A DNA stretch of 64,000 nucleotides, from positions 2,046,001-2,110,000 of the forward strand of contig NC_018514.1 of NCBI RefSeq assembly GCF_000292915.1, in the 5' to 3' direction. This document shows positions 27,721 through 38,311 of this stretch, piece after piece. Source of the stretch: Burkholderia cepacia GG4. Lineage in GTDB: Bacteria > Pseudomonadota > Gammaproteobacteria > Burkholderiales > Burkholderiaceae. Below the pieces are notes generated by a model. The model worked only from the letters and a program-made list of their open reading frames with translations, did not search any database and was not told the origin of the DNA. Numbering within the stretch: the stretch's first letter is position 1; every line of letters starts with the position of its first letter. A program made the position numbers and the translations under genes.

Positions 27721-29402
27721 GTCCGGCTCTCGTGTTCGATGTCGGGCGGCGCGCCCAGTGGCAGACGGATCTCGAACCGCGCGCCGTGCGGATCGAGCGG
27801 CACCGCGCGGATCGAGCCGCCGTGCGCATTGACGATGCTGCGACACAGCGCGAGCCCGAGCCCGACGCCGCTGATCGACGATTCCTTGCGTTCGCGCTCG
27901 AACGGCTCGAACAGCGGCTCGGTGTTGCGCGCGATGAAACCGGGCCCGTCGTCCTCGACGAACACGTACAGCGTTTCGCCGAACACGCGCGCGCGCACCG
28001 ACACGGCCGCCTCCGCGCCCGCGTATTTCGCGGCGTTGTCGAGCAGGTTCATCAGCACGCGTTCGATCAGCAGCGCGTCGACGTCGATCAGCGGCAGGTC
28101 GGCCGGCAGATCGGCGCTCACGTCGCGGCCGGCCAGCACGCCGGCCGAATGCGCGAGCGCGCTGCCGACGATCTCGTCGAGCATGTGCCACTCGCGATTG
28201 AGCCGCACGCCTTCGCTCTGCATCCGCGCGAGATCGAGCAGGTTCACGACGAGCCCGTGCAGCGCCTCGGCCTGGTTGCGGATGCCGTGCGCAAGCGCGG
28301 CCGGCTGCCCGTGCGCGAGCCGCTCGGGTCGCTCCAGCGTCTCGGCGAGCCCGCGGATCGCGGTCAGTGGTGTTTTCAGGTCGTGCGACACGGCGGCCAG
28401 CAGCGCATTGCGCAACCGCTCGCCTTCGATCCGGACCAGCGTGTGCTGCGCGACGCCGACGTAGTGCACGCGTTCGAGCGCCATCGCGATCGACGAGCAC
28501 AGCGCATCGATCAGGCGGCGATCGTCGGGATCGGTCGGCACCGGCTGCGCGTCGCCGAACAGCACGAGCACGCCGCGCACGCGCATCGGCGCCTTCAGCG
28601 GCAGATACTGCGCGGCCGCGCGCTCGAACGGCGGCATCCCGCAACCGGCAGCGCGGGCATGCTCGTAGACCCAGCGTGCCGTCGGCACATCGACGAACCG
28701 TGCGTGCCGCGCCGCCATCAGGCGATCGTCCGCATCGGGCAGCACGAGCGCGACGCGCACGCCGAGCAGCGGCGCGATCGTGCCGGTGCAGATCGATGCG
28801 ATCTGGTCGGTCTCGATCGCGGCCGACAGATCGTGCGCCACGCGCGCGAGTGCGGCCGAGCGTTTCTCGTTCGCCCGCGCGGCGCGTGCCTCCGCACGCA
28901 GGCGGGCCGCGAGCTGGCCGATCGCGAGCGCGACGGCGAGCATCAGCGCGAACGTGAACACGTACTGCGTATCGGACACCGCGAACGACAGCCTCGGCTC
29001 GACGAAAAAGAAGTCGAAGCAGCCGACGCAGACGAACGCGGCCCACGCGCCGGCCAGCCGGCCGAGCCGCAGCGCGATCAGCACGACGGTCATCAGAAAC
29101 AGCATCACGACGTTCGACAGGTCGAACACGCGCAGCAGCGCGCTCGCCGCGAGCGTCGCCAGCGCGCAGACGAGCGTGGCCAGCAGCAGCGGCACCGCGT
29201 ACTGCGACACCCACAGGTGCGTGCGCGGGCGCGCTTCGCGCACGGCCAGCGCGGGCTGCGTGTCGGGCCCGGCGCCCGCGATGCGGTCGGCCATCGCCGC
29301 GCAGGCGCGCAGCATGCCGCGCCAGCGGTCGCCGCCCGCACCGGGTTCCGGCGGCATCCTCGTCCGCCGATTCGCTTCGTTCACGTTCACATTCACATCC
29401 AT
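27717..29402 (-). CDS. kdpD: Short KdpD-type sensor histidine kinase
   Basis: 561 residues from MDVNVNVNEANRR, with GGAAG upstream. It contains the KdpD core: four TM helices (about 68-160, DUF4118), a GAF-like region, the phospho-acceptor motif VSHDLKTPLTAI, and the ATPase with NLLDNAAKY and GVGLGLALCRSI. The usual N-terminal KdpD domain (Walker A) and the UspA-like domain, about 370 residues, are absent, and no trace lies between kdpB and this start. It probably still phosphorylates KdpE but must sense K+ differently. Confidence 0.9.
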   Translation of the reverse strand: MDVNVNVNEANRRTRMPPEPGAGGDRWRGMLRACAAMADRIAGAGPDTQPALAVREARPRTHLWVSQYAVPLLLATLVCALATLAASALLRVFDLSNVVMLFLMTVVLIALRLGRLAGAWAAFVCVGCFDFFFVEPRLSFAVSDTQYVFTFALMLAVALAIGQLAARLRAEARAARANEKRSAALARVAHDLSAAIETDQIASICTGTIAPLLGVRVALVLPDADDRLMAARHARFVDVPTARWVYEHARAAGCGMPPFERAAAQYLPLKAPMRVRGVLVLFGDAQPVPTDPDDRRLIDALCSSIAMALERVHYVGVAQHTLVRIEGERLRNALLAAVSHDLKTPLTAIRGLAETLERPERLAHGQPAALAHGIRNQAEALHGLVVNLLDLARMQSEGVRLNREWHMLDEIVGSALAHSAGVLAGRDVSADLPADLPLIDVDALLIERVLMNLLDNAAKYAGAEAAVSVRARVFGETLYVFVEDDGPGFIARNTEPLFEPFERERKESSISGVGLGLALCRSIVNAHGGSIRAVPLDPHGARFEIRLPLGAPPDIEHESRT

Positions 29403-29430
29403 GATCGCTTCCGGCAATTGAAACGCCGAA

Positions 29431-29467
29431 CGGCCCCGCGCACGCCGCGAAGGCGTGAGCGGGGCCG
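29431..29467 (-). terminator. Strong hairpin between kdpB and kdpD
   Basis: CGGCCCCGC/GCGGGGCCG with a further inner CACGCC/GGCGTG stem. Few T residues follow on the minus strand, so it may act as an attenuator lowering kdpDE relative to the transporter genes. Confidence 0.65.
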
Positions 29468-29482
29468 CGACGGCGCGTTCGG

Positions 29483-31567
29483 TCAGATAAACGGCGTCAA
29501 CAGCATGTCGATCAGCTTGATGCCGATGAACGGTGCGACGATCCCGCCCACCCCGTAGATCAGCAGGTTGCGCCCCAGCAGCTTTTCGGCCGGCTCCGCG
29601 CGATACTTCACACCCTTCAGCGCGAGCGGAATCAGCGCGACGATGATCAGCGCGTTGAAGATCACCGCCGACAGGATCGCCGACACCGGGCTGTGCAGCC
29701 CCATCACGTTCAGCGCGCCGAGCGCCGGATAGGTCGCGACGAACGCGGCCGGGATGATCGCGAAATACTTCGCGAGATCGTTCGCGACGCTGAAGGTGGT
29801 CAGCGCGCCGCGCGTCATGATCATCTGCTTGCCGACCTCGACCACCTGCATCAGCTTCGTCGGGTTGCTGTCGAGGTCGACCATGTTGGCCGCCTCCTTC
29901 GCCGCCTGCGTGCCGCTGTGCATCGCGACGGCCACGTCGGCCTGCGCGAGCGCCGGCGCGTCGTTGGTGCCGTCGCCCGTCATCGCGACGAGATGGCCCT
30001 TCGCCTGGTGCTCGCGGATCAGCCGCAGCTTGTCCTCGGGCGTCGCTTCGGCGAGGTAGTCGTCGACACCGGCTTCCGCCGCGATCGCGGCCGCGGTGAG
30101 CCGGTTGTCGCCGGTGATCATCACCGTCTTCACGCCGACCTTGCGCAACTCGGCGAAACGCGCGGCGATCCCGTGCTTGACGATGTCCTTCAGCTCGATC
30201 GCCCCGAGCACCGTCGAGCCATCGGCGACGACGAGCGGCGTACCGCCGCGCCGCGCGATGTCGTTGACGGCCGTCTCGACCGCCCGCGGAAACACGCCGC
30301 CGAGCGCATCGACATGCGCGCGGATCGCGGACGCCGCGCCCTTGCGCACCTGGCGTTCGCCGATATCGAGGCCGCTCATCCGCGTGCGTGCGCTGAACGG
30401 CACCGCGATGCTGCCGTCGGCCGCCGCCACGTCCAGCGAGAAACGCTGCTTCGCGAGCGCGACGATCGAGCGCCCTTCGGGCGTTTCGTCGGCCAGCGAC
30501 GACAGTTGCGCGGCCTCGGCCAGCGCGCGCTCGTCCACGCCGGGCGCCGGCCGGAACTGCACGGCCTCGCGGTTGCCGAGCGTGATCGTGCCGGTCTTGT
30601 CGAGCAGCAGCACGTCGACGTCGCCGGCCGCCTCGATCGCGCGGCCCGACGTCGCGAGCACGTTCGCGCGCATCATGCGGCTCATCCCCGCGATGCCGAT
30701 CGCCGACAGCAGCGCGCCAATCGTCGTCGGGATCAGGCACACGAGCAGCGCGATCAGCACGGTCAGGCTCACAGCGGTGCCCGACGCGTTCAGCAGCACG
30801 CTGAACTGCGAGAACGGCAGCAACGTCACGCAGACGAGCAGGAAGATGATCGTCAGCGCGACGAGCAGGATCGTCAGTGCGACTTCGTTCGGCGTCTTGC
30901 CGCGCTTCGCGCCTTCGACCATCGCGATCATCCGGTCGAGGAACGCTTCGCCCGGTTGCGCGGTGATCTTCACGATGATCCAGTCGGACAGCACGCGCGT
31001 GCCGCCCGTCACCGACGAGAAATCGCCGCCCGACTCGCGGATCACCGGCGCGGATTCGCCGGTGATCGCCGACTCGTCGACCGACGCGACGCCGTCGATC
31101 ACCTCGCCGTCGGCCGGAATCGTGTCGCCAGCCTCGACGAGCACGATGCTGCCGGCCGCGAGTTCGTCGCTCGGTACGCGATGGCTCGTGCTGCCGGCTT
31201 GCTTCGGCTCGTCGAGCACCTTTGCGTACACGCGCTTGCGCGCCGCGCGCAACGCGTCGGCCTGCGCCTTGCCGCGCCCTTCGGCCAGCGCCTCGGCCGC
31301 GTTCGCGAACAGCACGGTGAACCACAGCCAGCACGCGACCGCGAAGATGAAGCCGGCCGGTGCGTCGGCGCTGCCGGTCAGCGCCTGCAGCCACAGCACG
31401 GTCGTGACGATGCTGCCGAGATAGACGACGAACATCACCGGGTTCTTCAACTGCACCTGCGGTGCGAGCTTGCGGAACGCCTCGCGCAGCACGGCCGTCC
31501 AGCGCATCGGCGGCACGGTGCCGGCCGGCATCGCCGCCGGATGGATCGGGGTTTCGATATGAGACAT
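29483..31567 (-). CDS. kdpB: K+-transporting P-type ATPase, catalytic subunit
   Basis: 694 residues from [10 protein letters not shown], which has GGAG six bases upstream; an ATG 24 bases earlier overlaps the kdpC stop. DKTGTIT is the phosphorylation site, with [21 protein letters not shown] and [17 protein letters not shown]. Hydrolyses ATP to drive K+ through KdpA. It lies after kdpC, not before it as in the usual order. Confidence 0.95.
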   Translation of the reverse strand: MSHIETPIHPAAMPAGTVPPMRWTAVLREAFRKLAPQVQLKNPVMFVVYLGSIVTTVLWLQALTGSADAPAGFIFAVACWLWFTVLFANAAEALAEGRGKAQADALRAARKRVYAKVLDEPKQAGSTSHRVPSDELAAGSIVLVEAGDTIPADGEVIDGVASVDESAITGESAPVIRESGGDFSSVTGGTRVLSDWIIVKITAQPGEAFLDRMIAMVEGAKRGKTPNEVALTILLVALTIIFLLVCVTLLPFSQFSVLLNASGTAVSLTVLIALLVCLIPTTIGALLSAIGIAGMSRMMRANVLATSGRAIEAAGDVDVLLLDKTGTITLGNREAVQFRPAPGVDERALAEAAQLSSLADETPEGRSIVALAKQRFSLDVAAADGSIAVPFSARTRMSGLDIGERQVRKGAASAIRAHVDALGGVFPRAVETAVNDIARRGGTPLVVADGSTVLGAIELKDIVKHGIAARFAELRKVGVKTVMITGDNRLTAAAIAAEAGVDDYLAEATPEDKLRLIREHQAKGHLVAMTGDGTNDAPALAQADVAVAMHSGTQAAKEAANMVDLDSNPTKLMQVVEVGKQMIMTRGALTTFSVANDLAKYFAIIPAAFVATYPALGALNVMGLHSPVSAILSAVIFNALIIVALIPLALKGVKYRAEPAEKLLGRNLLIYGVGGIVAPFIGIKLIDMLLTPFI

Positions 31568-31590
31568 GAGTGACTCCGTGGTTCCTGCCA

Positions 31591-32289
31591 TTACTTCACG
31601 CCGGCCGCGTGGCCGAACGTGCGGTCGAGCGCGAGGTTCAGGTCGAGCACGCGCACGCGCGGTTCGCCGAGCACGCCGAGTTGTCGCGGCGAAACGATGC
31701 GATCGACGAGCGTTGCCACCTGCGCGGCATCGACGCCGCGCGCATGCGCGACGCGTGCCGCCTGCAGCCGCGCGTTCGCGACCGAGATTTCGGGATCGAG
31801 CCCGGACGCCGACGCGGTCACGGCGTCCGCCGGCACCGGCGTGCCGTCGGCGAGCGCGTTCTCCTGCCGGTATGCGCGCACCCGCTGCGCGACGTCGGCG
31901 AGCAGCTTCTTGCTGGTCGCGCCCTGGTTGCTGGCGCCGCTGCCGGCCGCGTTGTACGGCTGGTCGACCGTCTTCGACGGATCGGCCGGATCGGTGCCGA
32001 CCGTCGCGCTCGGCCGCGCATGGAAGTAGCCGGCGCGCGTGAAGTTCTGCCCGATCACCGCCGAGCCGACCGTCGTGCCGCCGCGCTGCACGAGACTGCC
32101 GCGCGCCTGCGACGGAAACAGCACGTTCGCGACGCCGGTGGTGAGCAGCGGATACGCGAGGCCGGTGACGAGCATGAACAGCACCGACGATGCGATCACG
32201 GGCCGCACGAGGCCGCGCGTCGCCGCGCCGAACGAAGAACCGGGTGCCGGCGCGGCGGCGGCCGCTGCCTGGCGATTGCCTTGCATCAT
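31591..32289 (-). CDS. kdpC: K+-transporting ATPase subunit C
   Basis: 232 residues, longer than E. coli KdpC (190), with an Ala/Pro-rich N-terminal extension. One TM helix ([20 protein letters not shown]), then [30 protein letters not shown] and [16 protein letters not shown], the KdpC signatures. It starts 10 bp after kdpA and so takes the place normally held by kdpB. Confidence 0.95.
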   Translation of the reverse strand: MMQGNRQAAAAAAPAPGSSFGAATRGLVRPVIASSVLFMLVTGLAYPLLTTGVANVLFPSQARGSLVQRGGTTVGSAVIGQNFTRAGYFHARPSATVGTDPADPSKTVDQPYNAAGSGASNQGATSKKLLADVAQRVRAYRQENALADGTPVPADAVTASASGLDPEISVANARLQAARVAHARGVDAAQVATLVDRIVSPRQLGVLGEPRVRVLDLNLALDRTFGHAAGVK

Positions 32290-32299
32290 GATGTTTCCC

Positions 32300-34003
32300 T
32301 CAGAACAGTTGGCCGCCCGACATCAGCAGGTGCTCGACGACCGGGCCGAGCGCGAGCGCGGGCAGGAACGTGAGACCGCCGACCACCAGGATCACGAAGA
32401 CCAGCAGGCCGGCGAACAGGCCCGTCGACGTCGACAGCGTGCCCGCGCTTTCCGGCACGCTTTTCTTCGAGGCGAGGCTGCCCGCGACCGCGAGCATCGG
32501 CAGCAGCGTCAGGTAGCGGCCGATCAGCATCGCGAAGCCGATCGTCGTGTTGAAGAACGGCGTGTTCGCGTTCAGCCCGGCGAACGCGGAACCGTTGTTG
32601 GCCGTGCCCGACGTGTACGCGTACAGCACTTCGCTGAAGCCGTGCGGGCCGAGGTTCGCGAGGCTGTCCATCGTCGAATGCAGCAGCGCGGCCAGCGCGG
32701 TGAAGCCGAGGATGCTGAACGGATGCGCGAGCACCGCGAGCATCACGAGCTTCATCTCGCGCGCCTCGATCTTCTTGCCGAGGAACTCCGGCGTGCGGCC
32801 GATCATCATCCCGACCAGGAACACCGTGAGGATCGCGAACGTGAACAGGTTGATCAGCCCGACGCCGTCGCCGCCGAACACGTTGTTCAGCATCATCTGC
32901 GCGATCGGCACGAGCCCGCCGAGCGGCGTCAGCGAGTCGTGCATCGCATCGACCGAACCGGTGGTCGCGGCCGTCGTGACGGTCGCGAACAGGCTCGTCT
33001 GCGCGATGCCGAAGCGCATTTCCTTGCCTTCCATGTTGCCGCCCGGCTGCGCGGCGCTCATCTGCTGGTCGACGCCAAGCCCGGTCAACAACGGATTGCC
33101 GTGCTGCTCGGCCGAATAGATCACGGCGAGGAAACCGACGAACATCACGACGAACGCGCCGAGGATCACCCAGCCCTGGCGGCGCCGGCCGATCATCGTG
33201 CCGAGCGTAAAGGTCAGCGCGGACGGGATCAGCAGCATCGACAGCATGTGCAGCGTGTTGGTGAGCGGCGTCGGGTTTTCGAACGGATGCGCGGCGTTCA
33301 TGCTGAAGAAACCGCCGCCGTTCGTGCCGACGTGCTTGATCGATTCGAGGCTCGCGACGGGCCCCATCACGATCTGCTGGCGCGCACCTTCGAGCGTGGT
33401 CGCCCACGCGTCGGCGGCGAGCGTCTGCGGCATGCCCTGCCACACGTACACGAGCGCCATCACGAAACTGAGCGGCAGCAGCACGCGATAGGTCACGCGC
33501 GTGAAGTCGACCCAGTAGTTGCCGATGTCGGCCGCGCTCTTGCGGCTCAGCCCGCGGATGAAGCCGCCCGCGGCCGCGACGCCGGTCGCCGCACTGACGA
33601 CCATCAGGAACGTGATGACGGCCATCTGCGAGAAGTTCGACAGGCTGCTTTCGCCCGCATACGCCTGCCAGTTCGTGTTCGTGATGAACGACGCGGCCGT
33701 GTTGAACGCGAGGTCGGGGCTTTGCGACGCGCGCTGCAGCGCATCGAACGGCAGCGCGTCCTGGATACGCAGCAGCAGGTAGCCGAGCAGCATCATCCCG
33801 GCGTTACTGAGCAGCAGCACCATCCCGTAGCGCTGCCACGACATCGCTTCGTCGGGGTTCACGCCGAGCAGCGCATAGGTGCGGCGTTCGACCCACGCAT
33901 GGCGCGGGCTCGTGAAGGCGTGCGCGAGCCATTTCCCGACGACGGGCACCAGCGCCAGCATGATCGCGAGAACGATCGCGAATTGAATGAGATTGTTGAA
34001 CAT
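32300..34003 (-). CDS. kdpA: K+-transporting ATPase, K+-binding/translocating subunit
   Basis: 567 residues with about ten TM helices. Selectivity-filter-like loops are visible: [55 protein letters not shown] and [12 protein letters not shown]. Standard length. Inner-membrane channel-like pore of the KdpFABC pump. Confidence 0.96.
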   Translation of the reverse strand: MFNNLIQFAIVLAIMLALVPVVGKWLAHAFTSPRHAWVERRTYALLGVNPDEAMSWQRYGMVLLLSNAGMMLLGYLLLRIQDALPFDALQRASQSPDLAFNTAASFITNTNWQAYAGESSLSNFSQMAVITFLMVVSAATGVAAAGGFIRGLSRKSAADIGNYWVDFTRVTYRVLLPLSFVMALVYVWQGMPQTLAADAWATTLEGARQQIVMGPVASLESIKHVGTNGGGFFSMNAAHPFENPTPLTNTLHMLSMLLIPSALTFTLGTMIGRRRQGWVILGAFVVMFVGFLAVIYSAEQHGNPLLTGLGVDQQMSAAQPGGNMEGKEMRFGIAQTSLFATVTTAATTGSVDAMHDSLTPLGGLVPIAQMMLNNVFGGDGVGLINLFTFAILTVFLVGMMIGRTPEFLGKKIEAREMKLVMLAVLAHPFSILGFTALAALLHSTMDSLANLGPHGFSEVLYAYTSGTANNGSAFAGLNANTPFFNTTIGFAMLIGRYLTLLPMLAVAGSLASKKSVPESAGTLSTSTGLFAGLLVFVILVVGGLTFLPALALGPVVEHLLMSGGQLF

Positions 34004-34015
34004 GTCGACGCTCGC

Positions 34016-34099
34016 TCAGATCCGGTCGAGGCCGGTGATGAAACCGGCCGTCAATGCAAAGAACGCGAGCGTGAAAAAAATGAAAAGCAGATCGCTCAT
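34016..34099 (-). CDS. 27-residue membrane peptide between kdpF and kdpA
   Basis: Starts MSDLLFIFFTLAFFALTAGF and ends FITGLDRI: one TM helix and a short basic end. Too short for ordinary gene finding but in the right place and direction, 12 bp before kdpA. Comparable tiny ORFs are found beside kdpF in other proteobacteria; role unknown, possibly a second KdpF-like stabiliser. Confidence 0.65.
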   Translation of the reverse strand: MSDLLFIFFTLAFFALTAGFITGLDRI

Positions 34100-34141
34100 G
34101 ACATTCACCGATATTTTCGAATTCCTGTTGAATCGCGCCGA

Positions 34142-34222
34142 TCAATACCGCTCGGGCTTGATCAATGCATGAAACAGATAGATAAAGAGCGCGAGCGATA
34201 GCGCGCCGGTGATCCACAACAT
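34142..34222 (-). CDS. kdpF: K+-transporting ATPase subunit F
   Basis: 26 residues, MLWITGALSLALFIYLFHAL then IKPERY: single TM helix with the typical KPER end of KdpF. AAGGGGA precedes the ATG. First gene of the kdp operon; stabilises the complex. Confidence 0.88.
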   Translation of the reverse strand: MLWITGALSLALFIYLFHALIKPERY

Positions 34223-34559
34223 GACTTTCCCCTTTGTTCGTATGCGCGGCAACGCCGCGCGACCGTCGGCGCAGTGGGCCGTGCCGTGTCGGCACAAACC
34301 CCGGTGACGCCCCCAATGCTCATCTGGCGAATGGGATGCGACAGTGTAGAAATCCGCGTATCAAAGCGGTGTTCAATTTACTTGCAGGGAATAAAAAAGC
34401 CGTAAAGACGAAAGCCGGCGCGCGCTGCGTTTTTATGCGTTCTTTTCAGGGTCATGGCGAGTCTATACACCGTATCGCCACCGCAATTCTTAGAATGGGC
34501 GCCATGTCCACGACGAGCTTTTCGCGGTGCGGAGCACGACGCGACCAGGGGAAAAAAGC
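34223..34559. other. Divergent promoter region upstream of kdpF
   Basis: About 340 bp between kdpF (minus) and a small plus-strand gene. Its middle (34370-34410) is AT-rich and must hold the KdpE-controlled promoter, but no KdpE site can be assigned by eye. Confidence 0.5.
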
Positions 34560-34874
34560 ATGAAACCGACCAGAACCGAATCCGCTGCTTCACACGCTCT
34601 GCCGCCCGTGCGTTCGCGGCGTCGCGCCCCCGCGGACGACCTCGTGCTGCTGTCGATCCGCGTCGAATCGGACAACCTCGCGGCCGTGCGACGCCGGCTG
34701 CATCAGGCCGTCGGCGCCGCGCTCAATGTCTACACGGCCGCGATCGACAGGCGCACCGGGCGCGCGTGCATCGAGCTCGAAGTCGCACGGTCGCAGGCAT
34801 CGCCCGCGATCCTGTCGATCCTCCGCCTGCTGCCGGCCGCCGAGTTCGGCACGATCCGCCTGTTGCAGCACTAG
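34560..34874 (+). CDS. Small protein of unknown function, ACT-like pattern
   Basis: 104 residues from the ATG preceded by AGGGGAAAA. A basic, Arg-rich leader of about 30 residues is followed by a roughly 75-residue unit (DDLVLLSIRVESDNLAAVRR ... LEVARSQAS) with the beta-alpha-beta hydrophobic pattern of ACT or ferredoxin-like folds. Family not recognised; no signal peptide or TM. It is 134 bp before the porin gene. Confidence 0.65.
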   Translation: MKPTRTESAASHALPPVRSRRRAPADDLVLLSIRVESDNLAAVRRRLHQAVGAALNVYTAAIDRRTGRACIELEVARSQASPAILSILRLLPAAEFGTIRLLQH

Positions 34875-35008
34875 CCGGCATTCGCCGCCGCGCGTGACCC
34901 GCGTCACGCGCGCCATCCTTTTCATCGATTCGAACGCGCATGTCCGCCCGGATACGCGCGACGAATCGTCGTTCCCGTCGCGACGGGCCTTTCCAGGAAG
35001 CACACGCA

Positions 35009-36136
35009 ATGAAAAAAGCAGTCGTCGGTACCCTCTCCCTCGCGTTCTTCGGCGCCGCCGCGCATGCGCAAAGCAGCGTCACGCTCTACGGGATGCTGGA
35101 TGCCGGTATCGCCTATACGAACAACCAGTCGGGCAAAAACGCGTGGCAGCAAGGCAGCGGCCTGCTGTCGAATACGGTCTTCGGCCTGAGCGGCAACGAG
35201 GATCTCGGCGGCGGCCTGCACGCGCTGTTCCGCCTCGAAAACGGCTTCAACCTGAACAACGGCACGCAGTCCTACCGGAACACGATGTTCGGCCGCCGCG
35301 CGTACGTCGGCCTGCAGAGCGACCGGTACGGCGCGCTGACGCTCGGCCGTCAGTACGACGCGGTGGTCGACTATCTCGGCCCGCTCGCGATGGCGAACAA
35401 CGGCGACGGCAACAACCTCGCGTCGCATCCGTTCGACAACGACAACATCGACGATTCGTTCTACATCGACAACGCGGTGAAATACACGAGCCCGACGCTC
35501 GCCGGCTGGCAGTTCGGCGGCCTGTACGGGTTCAGCAACGCGGCGGGCGGCTTCGCGAACAACCGCGCGTACAGCGCGGGCGTGTCGTATGCGAACGGGC
35601 CCGTCAGCCTCGGCGCCGCGTACCTGCAGCTCAATCGCGGCGGGCTGACGGCCGGTGGCGCGCTGTCGACGAACGACGGCGCGAATTTCCCGGCCGTGCG
35701 CCAGCGCGTGATGGGCGCCGGCGGCAGCTATGCGTTCGACCGGCTGACGGTCGGCGCGCTGTGGACGCATTCGATGTTCGACGAAACGGCTGCGTCGTCG
35801 CTGCCCGGCGCGCTGAATGCGCTGCGCTTCGACAACTACGAGGTCAACGCGCGCTATGCGCTGACGCCGGCCGTCTCGCTCGCCGGCGCCTATACGTTCA
35901 CCGACGGCCGCTACGACGACGCAACCGGCAGCCACCGGCCGAAATGGCATCAGGTGACGCTGATGGCCGATTACGCGCTGAGCAAGCGCACCGACGTGTA
36001 TGCGGAAACCGTGTACCAGCACCAGTTCGGCGTGCCGTCCGGCGCGACGCTCGGGTTCGCGAACGTGACGGGGCTCGCGGCTTCGTCGACCAATACGCAG
36101 GTCGTCGCGACGGTCGGCATCCGGCATCGGTTCTGA
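35009..36136 (+). CDS. Outer-membrane porin (Gram-negative porin family)
   Basis: 375 residues. Signal peptide MKKAVVGTLSLAFFGAAAHA, then QSSVTLYGMLDAGIAYTNN, the standard opening of beta-proteobacterial trimeric porins. GLSGNEDLGGGLHALFRLENGF, FGRRAYVGLQSDRYGALTLG and a final HRF complete the 16-strand barrel. General diffusion of small solutes. Confidence 0.95.
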   Translation: MKKAVVGTLSLAFFGAAAHAQSSVTLYGMLDAGIAYTNNQSGKNAWQQGSGLLSNTVFGLSGNEDLGGGLHALFRLENGFNLNNGTQSYRNTMFGRRAYVGLQSDRYGALTLGRQYDAVVDYLGPLAMANNGDGNNLASHPFDNDNIDDSFYIDNAVKYTSPTLAGWQFGGLYGFSNAAGGFANNRAYSAGVSYANGPVSLGAAYLQLNRGGLTAGGALSTNDGANFPAVRQRVMGAGGSYAFDRLTVGALWTHSMFDETAASSLPGALNALRFDNYEVNARYALTPAVSLAGAYTFTDGRYDDATGSHRPKWHQVTLMADYALSKRTDVYAETVYQHQFGVPSGATLGFANVTGLAASSTNTQVVATVGIRHRF

Positions 36137-36318
36137 CCGCGCGCCGGCCGTCGCAGGCCGGCCGCTCTGTGCAATCCCGCATGGACGCGCGCCGGCCGAA
36201 CAGGGATCATTCGGGGAATCCGGGCCCGCTCGCCCGCGAAACCGGTACACTCGGCGCCGGGCGCGCGCCGGATCGGCATTCGGCAGCGGGCCGCCGCCGA
36301 CTCTGGAATCGCGATCCC

Positions 36319-37014
36319 ATGACCACACCGATCTATCAGGAAATCAAGGACTTCATCCTCGCCCGCATTCATGCCGGCGAGTGGGCGGAAGGCGACCAGG
36401 TGCCGTCGGAGAACGAACTCGCGCGCGAATTCAACGTCGCGCGGATGACCGTCAACCGCGCGCTGCGCGAACTGACGGCCGAACAGGTACTCACGCGCAC
36501 GCGCGGCTCCGGCACGTATGTCGCCTCGCCGAAGTACGAATCGACGCTCGTCGCGATCCGCAGCATCTCGGACGAAGTCGCCGCGCGCGGCCACGCTTAT
36601 CGCGCGCAGGTGCTGCAGGTCGGCGCGGCCGTCGCCGATGCGAAGCTCGCCGACGAACTGCAGCTCGATACGGGCAACCCGATCTTCCATTCGCGCGTGC
36701 TGCATTTCGAGAACGACACGCCCGTGCAACTCGAGGAACGCTGGGTCAATCCGGCCTGTGCGCCGGAATATGCGTTGCAGGACTTCACGACGACGACGCC
36801 GAACCAGTACCTGACGCGCGTCGCGCCGCTGCAGCGCGTCGAATACCGGATCGAGGCCGCGATGCCCGACGCCGAAACGCGCCGCCACCTGACGATGGAC
36901 GACCGCGAGCCATGCCTGTTGCTGCATCGGCGCACGTGGTCGCAGGGGATGGTCGCGTCGGTCGCCAATCTGTGGCACCCGGGCAGCCGTTACCGGTTCA
37001 CCGGGCATTTCTGA
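36319..37014 (+). CDS. hutC: GntR/HutC-family transcriptional regulator
   Basis: 231 residues. N-terminal GntR winged helix (PSENELAREFNVARMTVNRALREL) and a C-terminal UTRA ligand domain (NPIFHSRVLHFENDTPVQLEERWVN). The sequence is of the histidine-utilisation repressor type, which binds urocanate, but no hut gene is next to it here. The symbol is given by similarity and could be wrong. Confidence 0.85.
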   Translation: MTTPIYQEIKDFILARIHAGEWAEGDQVPSENELAREFNVARMTVNRALRELTAEQVLTRTRGSGTYVASPKYESTLVAIRSISDEVAARGHAYRAQVLQVGAAVADAKLADELQLDTGNPIFHSRVLHFENDTPVQLEERWVNPACAPEYALQDFTTTTPNQYLTRVAPLQRVEYRIEAAMPDAETRRHLTMDDREPCLLLHRRTWSQGMVASVANLWHPGSRYRFTGHF

Positions 37015-37029
37015 CGCGCGGCGGGCACG

Positions 37030-38271
37030 TCAGCGCGCGTCGGGCCGCCCCAGGCGCTCGATCGCGTCGACCGCCAGCCGCAATCCATCCTCCCGCGCGA
37101 TTCGCGCACCGAGTTCGCCGGCACGCGCTCGCGTGTCGGCACGCGTGGCAAATACGATCGCGCGTGCGAGCGCGGCGCCATCGATACGGCGCCCCGCGAC
37201 CGGCGCAGCCGCGACGCCGAGCCACCGCAGCCGGTCCGCCCAGAAGAACTGATCGCCCGCGAACGGCACGACGACCGACGGAATCCCCGCCCGCGCGACC
37301 GAATGCGTGGTGCCGGATCCGCCGTGATGGATCGCCATCGATACGTGCGCAAACAACCCGTCGTGCGGCGTCTCGCCGATCACGCACACGTGCGCCGGCA
37401 GCTGCGCCGCGTCGATGCCGCTCCAGCCCGGATAGAACAGCGCGCGCCGGCCGTCGAGCGCCTGCACCAGCGCATCGGCCAGCGCCGCCCGGTCGAACCC
37501 GGCCATGCTGCCGAACCCCACATAGACGGGCGGCTCGCCTGACTCGAGAAAGGTCGACAGCGCGGGCGGCGGCGTCCACGCCGGTGCATCGATGCGCCAC
37601 TGGCCGCAGGCCAGCGCATTCGACGGCCAGTCGAGCGGACCGGACAGCAGCGCCGGCGACACGCCGTACAGCATCGGATGATCGGTCCACACGCGCTTGC
37701 GCGGCGGCAACCCGCACACGCTTGCGCGCGCCGCGTTGGTCGCCTGCCGGAACGCGTGCCACAGCAGCGCGTTCACGAACCGGTGGCTGACGCGATTCAG
37801 CCAGCGCGGCACCTTGCCGGGCGGCAGGAACGGCGAGGCGAATGCCGCGGTCGGCGTGATCGGAATCATCCCCGTGCCGATCGCCGGCACGCCGCGATAC
37901 TCGGCGACCGACAACCCGACGAACGACGCCAGCCCGGATACGAGGATCGCGTCGCAGCCGGCCGACGCATCCGCGACTTCGCGCATCCATGCAGCGGTGT
38001 TCGCATTCGCGATCGCCGCGAGCGCCTTCGACGTGTCGTTGAAACCGCCGCGCTCGCGCACCGCATCGGACAACGCGCCATCCGGCGCGATCGCCGCGCG
38101 GATATCGCCGGACAACGGCACCGACGGCACGCCGAGCGCGGCGGCCGAGCCGAGCGTCGCGGCATCGGCCAGCAACCGGACTTCATGACCGGCATCCAGC
38201 AGCGCGCGCCCCAGTGCCGCGAGCGGGCGCGTGTCGCCTTCGGTGCCGTAGGTGGCGATGACGAGCTTCAT
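37030..38271 (-). CDS. Macrolide/UDP-glycosyltransferase family protein
   Basis: 413 residues, GT1/MGT fold. The N-terminus MKLVIATYGTEGDTRPLAAL is the acceptor-domain opening. VYVGFGSMAG and HHGGSGTTHSVARAGIPSVV with FAGDQFFWA form the nucleotide-sugar site near the C-terminus. No TM, so cytoplasmic; acceptor unknown (small lipid, antibiotic or carotenoid-like). GAGGAG precedes the ATG. Divergent from a TetR gene with a shared operator, so probably induced by its substrate. Confidence 0.88.
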   Translation of the reverse strand: MKLVIATYGTEGDTRPLAALGRALLDAGHEVRLLADAATLGSAAALGVPSVPLSGDIRAAIAPDGALSDAVRERGGFNDTSKALAAIANANTAAWMREVADASAGCDAILVSGLASFVGLSVAEYRGVPAIGTGMIPITPTAAFASPFLPPGKVPRWLNRVSHRFVNALLWHAFRQATNAARASVCGLPPRKRVWTDHPMLYGVSPALLSGPLDWPSNALACGQWRIDAPAWTPPPALSTFLESGEPPVYVGFGSMAGFDRAALADALVQALDGRRALFYPGWSGIDAAQLPAHVCVIGETPHDGLFAHVSMAIHHGGSGTTHSVARAGIPSVVVPFAGDQFFWADRLRWLGVAAAPVAGRRIDGAALARAIVFATRADTRARAGELGARIAREDGLRLAVDAIERLGRPDAR

Positions 38272-38311
38272 GCATGACTCCTCGTGCACGACGACAACGA
38301 GTGGATCCATA

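Noticed and set aside
32039..34201. A 720-codon frame antisense to kdpA and kdpC
   Set aside because: Arg/His/Glu-rich composition typical of high-GC antisense frames; the opposite strand encodes clear KdpA and KdpC.
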